Source: Sinonovacula constricta (lineage: Eukaryota; Mollusca; Bivalvia; Cardiida; Solecurtidae). Taken from it: a stretch of 64,000 nt of DNA. The translations under genes were made by a program, and so were the position numbers. The DNA lies in assembly GCA_007844125.1 (NCBI GenBank), contig CM017567.1, positions 41,569,027 through 41,633,026 on the forward strand, read 5' to 3'. Under the pieces are notes generated by a model, which saw only the letters and a list, made by a program, of their open reading frames with translations, was not told the DNA's origin and did not search any database. Below, one piece after another: positions 31,201 through 46,200 of the stretch; position 1 is the first letter of the stretch, and the number at the start of each line of letters is the position of its first letter.

Positions 31201-34200
31201 TTGATATATATGACAGTCATTGGAAGTGCTGTACTTTAGCATAAGAAAGTCGAGCCCATATCTTGGTTGGTTGACATTCTGAAATTACTCCAGTTCGATG
31301 TTTTTAAGACGATCTGTCTTCGGCGTTTTTTAAATAAAGTTTATTTGTATGCATAAATACTTTAAGAAATAACATTTATTTTTCAACAATTAAAAAAAGG
31401 AAACCTCTTAAAACTCACGCAATATCTTGGTTAATTAAAAAAAAACACCACCGAATTTAGGAGAACGCTGAATTAAGGTAACGAATTGATATAACAAGGC
31501 TAATTTAAGTTGATATCATAACTTGAGCGTAGGCATAGTGAACGCAAATCTTTGTAATTTTTTATATCACAAGGCTGAGTGAAGTTGAAATCGTAACTTG
31601 GGAGTAAGAATGGGGACGTGTATCTTTGTGTTTTTATAAAACAATGCTGATTACAGTTGAAATTGTTAATTGTGCGTTAAAATGGTATCATCATATCTTT
31701 GTTCTGTTTGCTATAACAAAGCCGATGGAAGTTGAAATCGGTACTTGGGCGTAAGAGTTCTATAGCTACAACAAGGCTGGTTAAAGTTGAAACAGTTACT
31801 CGAGTGTACGAATGCTGAACACATGTTTTTGTTTATTTGCTATAACAAGGCTGATTAAAGTTGAAACCGTTACTGAGCATACGGATGGTGCATACCTATC
31901 TTTCTAATTGCTATAAGATGGCTGATTGAAGACGAAATAATAATTTGGGCGTACGAATGCCGAACGCCTATCTTTGTTTTATTGTTATAACGAGGCTGAC
32001 TAAAGTTGAAATCGCAACTTGAGCGTAAGACTTTTGGTGATCATTGGCTCCAATAATGTTATTGCAACACAGGTACGCTGAAATTAAATAAATTGTCAAT
32101 TACATGTCTGAACTATATGAATATGTGTCTGTTCAGCTTAATGTGTTACAAACTTTGTCCTGTTGTAGAATGTACCCAACAAAGTGTCAGCCAAGTTGCA
32201 AGTATTTATGGGGAGACGGCTGATGGGTTCCTCACATCTGACGAACTCGAGCCTCCGAGCACAGTCACGACAAACGGCAACTACTTGAAAGTGTTTTTTG
32301 ACAAGGAGCAGCGAGTCTCAGAAATCAAAGTTACTGTAACTGCCGAAAGTACGCTGTTCGTCATCTCGACAAAATACTACAAAAACGCCACAGGCGCTGA
32401 AGATGTGAGTTTTCTTTTTTCCATTCTTTTTTCGCATTGTTATAAGAGAATAGCCATTATATGTCTATTTATTTAACTTAATAGATTGATTTATTTTATC
32501 ATATGAAACATAAATAATTAGCAGACAATTCATTTGTTTAGCATAAAAGTAAACATTGCCATAAAACAATAATGAAATTAGAAAAAAGAGTAACCATTGA
32601 ATGCTTCTAATACCAAAGATGACGCAAAACAGTGCCGGCAATTATTTCCGTTGCGTTCCTCGGTAATTGTTTTTTTTAACCAGAGAGATTTAGTAAAAAC
32701 AGACTAGTAGTTGTGAAGCATATATTATATGTTAATAAATAAAACCGTATTATTTGTCCGAGGGCAGTCGTATTGGCCCAAGGCGTACACGTACTTGTAA
32801 CATTTCACATTTAATACTTAGTTTTTGCATTAATCCAAGTCAGAAAATGCTTGTTTGTGTTTTTGTGAAATCTACACTTTGTAAATTTAATACACATTCG
32901 GTTAAACACTACAAATTTACGCCGTGAATGTTTGAAAACTGAAGATATTTTGTTTCATAATTTTATGCAACCTGTCGGCGTCTACACGTAGACCGAGTTA
33001 GAACAAAATGGTTGCCATTTCCCAATGCTTCTTGCTGAGATATATATGATTGTTTTGGCCCTGCCTTATTAGCCAATCAAATCACTTAAAATGCGGGCTT
33101 TATATCAATATCAAGTTTCGGCCTGGGCCGAAAAAGTGATAATGATATTGGCACTGTTTAAAGCCGGCCGTCGTGTTATTGAACGTGGCAGGTGCTTTTT
33201 TATAGGGCAAATAACGTATAGGTATTAAAAAACAAACAAATATAATATCCCAGTAAAACATGACTATAACTAATTAAATGCCTAAAGATGTTATATTTCA
33301 TCTGCAATATTTGCATTTGCAATCGAAATAGTCAAAATATCTTGTTGAATGCTGTTCGGTTCAAAAGAGTGTCCATTTGAAAACTTCTATGAGAACGATG
33401 AAGTTTTTTTAAATAACAGTTGTCAGACGGATGACAATAAGGTTTAAGTTGCAATCAGTCGTCTAAACTGATTTGCACTATTTATTTCATAAGACTGCAA
33501 TGCTTAAAATGCTAAGAACATGACAAGGTCACAAAGAACTAAACAGTATGTATCATTATTAAAATATGCGATGTAGCTATTTACAAATCATGTACCGCTT
33601 TACAACTCGAAAAAGCAAAGTTGCCATTCTGTATGCACCATATTTTATTAAAGTTGGTAAAACAGTATTTACTCTGCATAAATTGTTTGTATTCCTGGAC
33701 GAATCCTAAATATTGTTTCCACAAACCTTTAATACATTGCTTGTATTTTTTAAACACGAGTTTTCCAATTCCTTCATGAGCACCGAATTAGTATGTTTGT
33801 ATTTTTGTAAATGTTTTATAGCGATGTATTTCTGCAAGTGCCTTAAATAAAATCAGTTCATTTTTCCGAGTGATCTATTAGTCACAATAATTGTATTGTT
33901 TGGCGATCTATTTTTTAGATTATTTGTATTCCCGTCGAAGGCACAAACTATGACCTTTTTTTTTTCAGTATCAAGATGACCGCCAAATAACCTCTGATGG
34001 CACAGTCACTTTTGTTACAAACAAAGGCCAAGCTGCAATTATGATAGAAGTGTTCGTAAATCCAATGGGCGTAGATCCGTCGACCCTAGGAACCGTGTCG
34101 TTTGGCAATCTCTCTATTTCAGTCTGCTCTAAAGGTAACAGTGTCTCTCTCATAATACATAATATAAGGGGATAGGGTCTGTTGTCAGTTGACGTAGTTG

Positions 34201-37200
34201 TTTTTGTTGTTGCTGTTTTTAATGTTTTGTCTTATGTTAAGGAGGTAGCCGTTGATAAGGAGGATAAGGATAGGAATGATGATAATGTTTTTATTATAAT
34301 TAACTTTTCCTGTTTTATTAAAACTGTTTCCTTGTTTTTTTCACTGAAAAAACTCATGATGCGGTGATTTATGTTCTGCTGTATTCCGTCTTATGTAGAA
34401 TCCCTATGAATTTAATTAAAAAAGTACATTTATATATATATACATATTTTAATCTGTCATTATGTTCTTTTCCCCGTTGTTTTGCACGTCTTAATTTCAG
34501 AATGCAATCCACTTCATAAGCAATTTTATTTTTAAATGTATACCATATATTTCGATGTTATTGTTTTAAACTGGTCTTATATTCCGAATGATATATTTTT
34601 TCAGAGGTCACCACAACGACAGGTAAGCTGTTTTCAGCTACATTACTGCTTAAAGTTACATACGTGCTTTTATCATTTCATAATTCATTTTTATCATAAA
34701 GATGGTAAAAGGTAGATATCTGATTATTGTCTTCTTCTATGCCGGAATATATTCATTCGACGTGACAGTGTTACGTCGTTCGTAAATCCCCAATCATTGA
34801 CAAAAATGACCCTCGCATATACACATCTGTGCACCTGGGTGGGGGGGTGGGGGGGGGGGGGGCGGTGAAACGACAGAGATTTGAATCTCGGTCACCCTGA
34901 TTGGGATCCGAGCTTAGTACCACTGGGCAAACATGCTTCTCGAATCTAAATATGACAATGCGAACACACAAAAACACGAAAATTAAAGATGCAATTTTGG
35001 TATTATCAAGCATGACGTTATATCAAAATCACCATTGTTTGTTTTCATTAAAAGTTGTTTCTTGGGAAAATATGATAACAAAATAACGTCGTTTTCCAGT
35101 CTAACACGTTTGATGAGAAAATGCAAATAGCAATCTGCTTGTTGTTGCAATATTATTTGGAGTTTAATCACGAAGGTTGTTGGTGTGTTTAAATTAAGTG
35201 CCTTACCTTACCTTTATTTGGAATAGAAAATGTGTTAGTCAATGTCATATTTCATATTAAGTAAATTTATTACAAGTATTTAATTGCGTAAGACATAGTT
35301 TATATACAAATTTGCAATGTAAACTATAATGATATAAATTAAAACGAACATATTTAATTTTTCTCTAAACCCTCCAATTCTCGAAAGTTTGTTCGTTAAC
35401 AGAATTGCAAAAATAAAAAAGATCAGAATAAAGGCACACTAACTTGTTGTGTAGTTCTCGGTAGTTCTATTTAATCCACAAACAATCTCAAATTAAATAC
35501 AAAGGGCAACACAATCGAGACAAACATTCTGCTGTTGTGTTTACATGTGTTTACATTTTATTTTTTAAGAAAAATGACATCATTGAAGGATATCACGAAA
35601 TGTGATGTATTTATTTTCAAAGCTGATTACCTTAATCGATTTTGTTTAGCTTTGCAAATACAATGCATGTTCGTGCGCGAGTGTGTGTGTATATATATAG
35701 TTTAGGTATCGATCATATTTTGAATTATCACGCTTAAGTATATGGCAATGCTGCGATACATGGTAGATTTTATCACGATATTGTGATTCTTCGTGTTAAA
35801 AACACAACTTAAACGTGTGAGGATAAAATTCGGATTGTTAATATAACATACCATGAACACATCGTGTACACATTGTGCAGTCTCATTAAACGTCATTTGA
35901 AAGAAACATTTGATAGACACTTCGTTGAAACAAACATTATAGATACGTCAGTAAAACAACTATTAGATAGATACTTCATTAAACAAAAATAAGATAGACA
36001 CTTCATTTAAACAAACATTAGATAGACACTTCATTGAAACAAACATTAGACACTTCATTGAAACAAACATAAGATAAAGCTTCATTGAAACAAACATTAG
36101 ATAGATACGTCAGTAAAACAACTATTAGATAGATACTTCATTGAAACAAACATTAGCTAGACACTTCATTGAAACAAACATAAGATAAACACTTCATTGA
36201 AACAAACATTAGATAGATACGTCAGTAAAACAACTATTAGATAGATACTTCATTGAAACAAACATTAGATAGACACTTCATTGAAACAAACATTAGACAC
36301 TTCATTGAAACAAACATTAGACACTTCATTGAAACAAACATTATATAGTCACTTCATTGAAACAAATATTAGATAGACACTTCATTGAAACAAACATTAG
36401 ATAGACACTTCATTGAAACAAACATTAGACACTTCATTGAAACAAACATAAGATAAACACTTCATTGAAACAAACATTAGATAGACACTTTCGAAACAAA
36501 CATAAGATAAACACTTCATTGAAACAAACATAAGATAAACACTTCATTGAAACAAACATAAGATAAACACTTCATTGAAACAAACATTAGATAGACACTT
36601 TATTGAAACAAACATTAGACACGTCATTGAAACAAACATAAGATAAACACTTCATTGAAACAAACATTAGATAGACACTTCATTGAAACAAACATTAGAC
36701 ACGTCATTAAAGCAAACATTAGATAGACACTTCGTTGAAACGAACATTAGAAGGACACTTCATTGAAACAAACAATAGATAGACACTCCATTGAAATAAA
36801 CAAAACGGCTGTAATATTTGCTGTTCTTCGCAAAACCACAAGGTATAGTTCAAAGCGTTAGGGATATGGAGCAATAGTTGCTGTTTTCAGTTTTAGATGT
36901 AATAAGACATAATTTAGTGCATGCAACGTCAAGCGATATAAACAAGTTTAATTCTGTTGTTTAGTTTATTAATTGCAATAATTGGTACCTTTTTATTTTT
37001 TCAGCTACGACACCTTCAACAACCACTCCATGTAAGTACACAATAATCATGGGTTTCCTTTTTAGAAAATGGGGGAACCATACCCTGACAAACATTTGGT
37101 GCCCATAAACACATTTACGGCTGATAGAATGGATGGGATTGGGGGTCGTTGTCGTAGTGCCTAGCTGCCTGACTGTTATACTGTTCATTAATTATTTATG

Positions 37201-40200
37201 ACATTATGACATCTGAAGGACATAAGTAGTGCAAAAATTTATACTCGGGGCAGAGACGAGCTCAACCTGTTGATTATACAGTGCATGTTCATGTACAATT
37301 TAAATACAGTGCTGCATATTCTCATGCTGGGAATAATAGTTATTATACAAGAGTGCATTGAGCCAAACCATCAAACGTCGCCGTTGAGGTCTTGTTCGTT
37401 AAATAATAGAACACTTTTGCCTAATAACAATCCGACCAAGAAACAACCTAGTTAATGTTAAAGAATTTACAATGCTGCCAAGGTAGTACATCGTCGTAAC
37501 AAAAGCAATTTAACTTAAATACAACATACATACAAATATGGAATATAAACAACTTCAAGTGTCAGGTAAACATGTAATGATGTAGCAACATTTTAACCTA
37601 CAATTTAACTTAATTATTATGATATTCACAAAAGTTTAATCAAAATTCAATGCATGAAAGCACCGCACCTCAGTTGTGTATGGAATATAGAACAACATGG
37701 TGCCATCCATTGGACCTTTTCAGGAACGATAGCATATAGAAGCCAGACACGCGCATGCTCGCCGACAATGAATCATTTAACAATATATTAACCTGACATA
37801 AGAGATTCAATTGACGTACAAGAAATTATCGATGAGATTTAGAACTGCTCGCAACACATTTTTGATAGAAGCTGGAAAGCAAGACAATTCGTCGAAGCAG
37901 GACAGTACGCGTACCTTCTATTACATTAATAATATTTAATTTCTTCATAGAACAAAATATTAAACCAATATTTGTTCAAAAGAAACAATGTGCAGATTAA
38001 CATTGTTTGTATCAACAGTTTGATGTAACAACCTCAGCACTTCTACCACATATTGCTTTAGTTTCGCACAATGTCAATTATGTTCATATAAATAAACCTT
38101 CTTTGAAGCAGGCGTCTTTAATTGTTTTACATAAGGGCATGTACCATTACATTTATAAGATTTACTTCTATTTCATAGACACAAACATGACACTTCTTTA
38201 TTAAATTCACTTACAAATAAAAGAATTTACCCAGTTTATGAACACACAAAAAAACGTTCAATTGACTTGGGCAAGTTTCGTACTAAGTTCTGTTTTGATA
38301 TCAGTTTTAGAGGCTTAGTCCTGTTTTGATATCAGTTTTGGAGGCTTAGTTCTGTTTTGATATCAGTTTTGGAGGCTTAATCCTGTTTTGATATCAGTTT
38401 TGGAGGCCTTTATAAACTGAAACAATTAACTTGACCTTTAGCTTTAAAAGTGTTGAATCTCAGGTTCACGACCATACTTTTGCGGAGTTTACCACACTTT
38501 ATTGTTGTTGGCATTGCTCCTGAGGACAGGGTCTTCTATGCAAAAGTTCTGTGACAGGAATATCAAAACTGTTTGACGAGGTTCTGGATAGTCTTTTTTC
38601 AAGTTAAAAAAGTGTTTTTCGAGTGAACGAATACAGCAATCGGAACTCCTCGGATAAATTTCGAAACATCTCTTGGATGTATGACAGGAAAACCCCGCGA
38701 AAAAAGCATGTCAGTGCCTATGATGTCACCAAACAACACAGATAATTGTTTTGTTACCTCTCCTGAAAATGCAGTAACAGTTAATATCTAACGAGATGTG
38801 AAAAGTTAAATTGATCAAAGTTTATAGGATGAAGTAATTCTATACACTACACCTATCCTTTTTGTAGAACTCGTTACTCTTCGTCCGTCGTGATTCTGTA
38901 AGTATCATTGCATCAGATACATCCGAGGGATGATGTCCCGAGGACGGAATTACCCGAAGAGTTCCGATTGTGAATACAGTAGGCAATAGTAGACAATCCA
39001 GTGGACAACATCAAAAATCACAGTAGAATGTAATAACTGTGTAGCTACTCTAAACGGAAGTTTCTTGTATGTCATACGTTCATACTGTTATTGTTTTCTT
39101 GTGTTGCAGTTTGCCAGTTTACGCTGCGGCTGCTGACGAGAGAGAACCTGGCCAGCTATGGCGCCAGCGTTACTGGAACTACGACCCAGAACCCAGATGA
39201 TGCAATGATTTCGTCATCAGTGGACACATCATACAACATGAACACTGTAACAGATTATGTCAGGGTCGAGTTCGCCGATCCGGAACTGGTCCCAAGAATT
39301 ACACTTGTGACTCAATACATTAAGCGATACAGTATTGAAGTTGGTTCGAAGAGTTTCGTAAGTTTGAAAGTGTTTTAAAATAAAAAATTGTCTTAATAAG
39401 AAAAAAAATATAGAGTCAAGCATTATGGTGAGGTCTGAGGTGACATCTGAGGTGTCGCAGGCATATTTTGTAATATAAGAAACATTTTATAACGAAAAAT
39501 ATTTCCCTCTAAACGACGGAGTTACTTTTTTAATAGACTGGCGATAGTTTTACTGGCCTGTGTAGCATTGTAATTGTTAATAATATGAAAAACGTTATTT
39601 ATCGTCTTTGATAGAGAAACAATTGGAAAGTAATGTTCGTTATTGCCATTTGTACTGTAATAACGTACTAACTATTACATAATATTGCAACAATAACATG
39701 GAATTGAGCAGGGTTAGAGACACAGTCGGATAACTGTACAATAGAGAGCATTGGAAACAAACAACAATTTGTGATCTGTTTTAAGATTTATTAGAGACCC
39801 TTCGAAATAACTATACAATTTGTATTCTGTTTAAGATTTAGAGACCCTGTGAAATAACTGTAAGTCTGTGCTCTGTTTGAGATTTAGAGACCCTGTGAAA
39901 TAACTGTAAGTCTGTGCTCTGTTTAAGATTTAGAGACCCTGTGAAATAACTGTAAGTCTGTGCTCTGTTTGAGATTTAGAGACCCTGTGAAATAACTGTA
40001 AGTCTGTGCTCTGTTTGAGATTTAGAGACCCTGTGAAATAACTGTAAGTCTGTGCTCTGTTTAAGATTTAGAGACCCTGTGAAATAACTGTAAGTCTGTG
40101 CTCTGTTTGAGATTTAGAGACCCTGTGAAATAACTGTAAGTCTGTGCTCTGTTTGAGATTTAGAGACCCTTTGAAATAACTGTAAGTCTGTGCTCTGTTT

Positions 40201-43200
40201 GAGATTTAGAGACCCTGTGAAATAACTGTAAGTCTGTGCTCTGTTTGAGATTTAGAGACCCTTTGAAATAACTATACAATTTGTATTCTGTTTAAGATTT
40301 AGAGACCCTTTGAAATAACTGTAAGTCTGTGCTCTGTTTGAGATTTAGAGACCCTTTGAAATAACTGTAAGTCTGTGCTCTGTTTGAGATTTAGAGACCC
40401 TGTGAAATAACTGTAAGTCTGTGCTCTGTTTGAGATTTAGAGACCCTTTGAAATAACTGTAAGTCTGTGCTCTGTTTGAGATTTAGAGACCCTGTGAAAT
40501 AACTGTAAGTCTGTGCTCTGTTTGAGATTTAGAGACCCTTTGAAATAACTGTAAGTCTGTGCTCTGTTTGAGATTTAGAGACCCTGTGAAATAACTGTAA
40601 GTCTGTGCTCTGTTTGAGATTTAGAGACCCTTTGAAATAACTGTAAGTCTGTGCTCTGTTTGAGATTTAGAGACCCTGTGAAATAACTGTAAGTCTGTGC
40701 TCTGTTTGAGATTTAGAGACCCTGTGAAATAACTGTAAGTCTGTGCTCTGTTTGAGATTTAGAGACCCTGTGAAATAACTGTAAGTCTGTGCTCTGTTTA
40801 AGATTTAGAGACCCTGTGAAATAACTGTAAGTCTGTGCTCTGTTTGAGATTTAGAGACCCTGTGAAATAACTGTAAGTCTGTGCTCTGTTTAAGATTTAG
40901 AGACCCTGTGAAATAACTGTAAGTCTGTGCTCTGTTTGAGATTTAGAGACCCTGTGAAATAACTGTAAGTCTGTGCTCTGTTTAAGATTTAGAGACCCTG
41001 TGAAATAACTGTAAGTCTGTGCTCTGTTTGAGATTTAGAGACCCTTTGAAATAACTGTAAGTCTGTGCTCTGTTTAAGATTTAGAGACCCTTTGAAATAA
41101 CTGTAAGTCTGTGCTCTGTTTAAGATTTAGAGACCCTGTGAAATGACAATAATTCATATTATGTTTGCCACAGATTCGCAAGGTGGACGACCCTTCTACC
41201 TTGAACGAGGATGAACTCTTTTATCCAGCGGGCGGGGAAAATGTAGAACATGTGACCATTGTATTATTAGAGAAAGACATGTCAGGCTTTACTCCGTTTA
41301 TCAAAAACCTAGGCGTTACCATCTGCTCTGAAGGTACGTTTAGCTGATGTGAATAGCAGATCCGATTATAGCCAAATAATGTTGGTAGGACCATAAACCT
41401 AATAAACAAACAAACAAAAAGATACTATGACAGTGTTATGATTCAGGGTCAGTTTAAAATTTAGATGTATAGGTCATATCTTAGTAAACTCGCTCTAAGT
41501 AAAAATATAAGAAGGTACTTCAGTAACTAATTAAGTGAGTGAGGTAGTGAGTGAATGGGTAGGTGAACCAAGTGAAGGTTCCGCCTTTTTTCTTAGACCA
41601 ATATGTATGTTTCTTCTTGCGCCATTGTTATCTGATATATAGCCGGTGTGTGTGTGTGTGGGTGGGGGGGGGGGGGGGGGGGGGTGGGAAAGATGAGTTT
41701 AGATGCAGGAATAAGTCAAACTATTAAAAAAAATAACGTTATGTTGTTATTTTGAAGTGTTCTGTTCATTTCGAGGTCATGTGCTCGCAAGCAGGACCAC
41801 AAAAAAAACAGTGTAACTTCTACTTTGGTCAGATAAACAGGTGAAGTTTAAAACATTTTTTGGAAGATGAAACTCTTGCTTCTTGTCATATTTGGCCGAT
41901 GACCGAGCTAAATCAACGAACTGTAACCTTTCATTAACACAACGCTTTATTTAGTTCTAGTTGTGGCGAAGAAATGTCTGCCACGATCTTTCAGCTGACA
42001 TTTAGTGCGTCAGTGGTTATTCGTGGGTTCTTTGTGTGTATTTGGGTTTAAAAACGACAAAGCAAAAATGTCCACCGTTAAGAGAGAATACATTTGAACA
42101 TTGAAAGTCAGCATCAGCATATTAATGCCATTAATATCAAGTTTAAAGTATTTTAATGTTCTTTGGAGGACGATTTCCTCCATCATGTAAATCTGAACAA
42201 AGTTATACAATATTCAGCTTAAATGGTCTTGGTCGTCTAAATAAAACGAAACTATTTTTTTCTCAGAGCCGACAACTTCCTCAACAACGACTGTATCGTC
42301 CAGTTCGACGTCAGAGACCTCTTCTACAACCACAGTAAGCCTATTATATTTATAGATAACATCTATTCTTGGAGTGGTCTCCCTTGCACAAATTTGATAC
42401 TTATGCTACCAATTATTGATCTGCATGGTTTTTATCGGTAAATATTCCGTTATCAGTACAAGCATATACCGTGGGTTACTTGGCAGAACAGCTTAGTTCT
42501 CATGAATATAATCATGAAGCTTTTGATAGGTCCCGTGTCCAATAATGAAAATTCATCCAAAGAAATGATGACAGTTTTTTTAAACAACAGGCGTGGCAGT
42601 TAGAGCGGCCTCATTGACATATGGATGAAAAATAGTGTAAATGATTTTTACGTTAATTGAAGAGTATCGTCATTATAACGCGCATTTTTATTGGACCACT
42701 GGTTTTAAGGAATATTCATGATAACAAACTTTTACCAGCTGAATATCCCACGACAGAGCGGAAGGAGTGAACGTGGGTTCCGGCGATACATGATTTCTAA
42801 CAAAAATCGTTTTACCTACAAAGCCAGACATCAAGGTCAAATGTTATTTGACTGAGGGAAATTATCTCATTGAATTTGCTTGCACTTTCATGCTTTTAAG
42901 AATCGTTGCCATTTTGTCCCCCGTCCATTTGCATAATTACTTATCAATTGAGATTTTGCAAGTGTATCCAGGTTAGTGCTTCTAACTCGTCGACCCCTGG
43001 ACAAGCCGGTCATTGTTTCAAATCTACGTTCTTTAATGTCTTAACTACAAGCATAGATTTTCCAAATATAACTTATGGGTTAGGATTGGTCGTTAGATAA
43101 ATCATATAGCAAATATTTGTAATAAACAGTTTCTAATGTTCATTTATCAGCTCCTTCCTAATTCAAATGTCTTGCGTATGCAAGCTTTATATCGCATTTG

Positions 43201-46200
43201 AATAAACATTAGTTTTATTATAAATTTATGTTATTAATAATTATTTGAAATTTTTTTTTGCTAGATGCCACCATGTACTCCTGTTGTCGTATTTGATAAA
43301 AACCAATGATCCGGATGTTACAGCTACATTATCAGCTATATGATGTTCGCTTTCATTATTTGACAAGACTATTTATATGGGTCCTTTCAGTTGATTGAAT
43401 TTGGCGTTTTTAAGGTCTCGTAATATTTTATACGTATTTTCCAGGTGAGTTGCACCTACGGTCAACTGCTATGTCCGAACGGGATGGTGTGTGCCACGCC
43501 GTGTGACGGCAAGTCGGACTGTCCAGATGGCTCGGATGAAGATGGTTGCACAAGTAAGTGTTGCTATACAATGGAATTAGTACGCCACTTTTAATTATCA
43601 ATAAATGTATCGAGTCAGCAGGTGAATACATACTTTACAAACACTTTTATTTTCATTTAATATTTTCATGGAATTTTAATGATAGGTAATTTATAACAGT
43701 AAGGGTAGATAATTTAGAACTGCAGTTAGGAACAAGCGACCAATTGTAAAAGGTTTGCATTAAACATACAGTGAGGAATACTGGTCCCTGTGTAGTCTCA
43801 GTTTTGTTCTTGGGGGATTATGAGACAAGAAGGGGCATTGTTCTGGGAATATTGAAATATTTGATTAGGTGGGCACTGTTGGGTTACCTTGCATATGGAG
43901 TTGATGACCGGGGGATATACCTTCCACGTGGAAAGGATTACTGGGAATAATCAACATAAATGAACATCGTTCTGGGAATATATGATAAAGTGGGCACTTT
44001 TGGGATACCTTCCACTTGGAAGGGATTACCGGGAATAATCAACATAAATGAACATCGTTCTGGGAATATATGATAAAGTGGGCACTGTTGTGATACCTTC
44101 CACTTGGAAGGGATTACTGGGAATAATCAACATAAATGGACATTGTTCTGGGAATATTTGATAAAGTGGGCACTGTTGTGATACCTTCCACTTGGAAGGG
44201 ATTACTGGGAATAATCAACATAAATGGACATTGTTCTGGGAATATTTGATAAAGTGGGCACTGTTGGGATACCTTCCACTTGGAAGGGATTACTGGGAAT
44301 AATCAACATAAATGGACATTGTTCTGGGAATATTTGATAAAGTGGGCACTGTTGGGATACCTTCCACTTGGAGGGCATTGTTTGAGGATTTCTTGAACGG
44401 GGATTTGCATTATAAGGGAAATATCTTAATTGGATTGCATTTTTACAGGAATATCTGGCTGGGATAAAAATAATTCTGGAAATTTTCGACAGGGATCTGA
44501 TTTGTTCTGTAAATATTTCACTTGAAAGACCTGTTCTGGAAATATACGCCAAGAAGGGGAGTTGTTCTAGAAATATAAATATCCCGATATTTTTAAAAAA
44601 ACTAATTTGTTTCGACATTTAAAGACATATTAGATTTACAATATTCATTTCTCTGGAAGATAAAGTATAAAATGTTTGTTATTTATGTTATTCTTCATAT
44701 AAACTTACATGTACACAAACTAGTCATGAAAATTCGAACTTATATAAAGTCACAGTATATTCTACCCTGTGTGTAAGTCTAACTTTACCGTGTTTTATAA
44801 TGATATAATATGTGTACAGTTTTGTTTGATATCGGTCTAAAGTGTTTACAGTGTTGTGTGTAAATATTTGTTACGTAATGTGTTTACAGTGTTGTTAGTA
44901 AATGTTTGTTAAGGTAATGTGTTTACAGTGTTGTGTGTAAATGTTTGTTAAGGTAATGTGTTTACAGTGTTGTTTGACATAGCTGAGTTTAGCATTTGAC
45001 AACTCGCTGTCGTGCTTTTCATAAATAATTGCATAGCTGTGACATCTTAAACGTATCTTAAAATCAATAATAATATGAAATAAAAGACAATACCATTGAT
45101 ATTGACCTTATTTCTTAATCTTTTTACTTCTAGCGTCAACATCGACTACGACTACGACAACACTTTCAACGTCAAGTAAGTTATTTTTACTTAAAACTTT
45201 TCAGTTAAATCTTTGACAAATTATAATTTTTCTTTGTTATTTTATTTTCTTATTTAAAACTTATTTACATACCTGCTTAAAAGAAATATGTACCTATGTA
45301 CCCCATTCAGTCACAACCGCACATCCTTACAGAAATAACAACTAAAACAGCCCAGGCTTGCAGAAATATCATCTAAAACAGCTCAGGCTTGCAGAAATAG
45401 CATCTAAAACAGCTCAGGCTTGCAGAAATATCATCTAAAACAGCAGTCATGCAGAAATAACAACTATAACAACACAGTCTTGCAGAAATAACAACTAAAA
45501 CAGCTCAGGCTTGCAGAAATAGCATCTAAAACAGCAGTCATGCAGAAATAACAACTAGAACAACACAGTCTTGCAGAAATAACAACTAGAACAACACAGT
45601 CTTGTAGAAATAACAACTAGAACAACACAGTCTTGTAGAAATAACAACTACAACAACACGCGGAATTAACAACTAAAACAGTTCAGCCTTGCAGTAAAAG
45701 AAGCAAAAATAGCACAGTCTTGCAGAAATAACAACTAAAACAGCTCAGGCTTGCAGAAATAGCATCTAAAACAGCTCAGGCTTGCAGAAATATCATCTAA
45801 AACAGCAGTCATGCAGAAATAACAACTATAACAACACAGTCTTGCAGAAATAACAACTAAAACAGCTCAGGCTTGCAGAAATAGCATCTAAAACAGCAGT
45901 CATGCAGAAATAACAACTAGAACAACACAGTCTTGCAGAAATAACAACTAGAACAACACAGTCTTGTAGAAATAACAACTACAACAACACAGTCTTGCAG
46001 AAATAACAACTAAAACAGCTCAGGCTTGCAGAAATAGCATCTACAACAACACGGTCTTGCGGAATTAACAACTAAAACAGTTCAGCCTTGCAGTAAAAGA
46101 AGCAAAAATAGCACAGTCTTGCAGAAATAACAACTAAAACAGCACATTCTTGCAGAAAAAACAACTAAAAGAGCACTTCTATATAGAAATAACAACCAAA

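Noticed and set aside
44202..44618. 138-residue minus frame
   Set aside because: It is mostly the antisense of the 88-bp repeat after LDLa 1.
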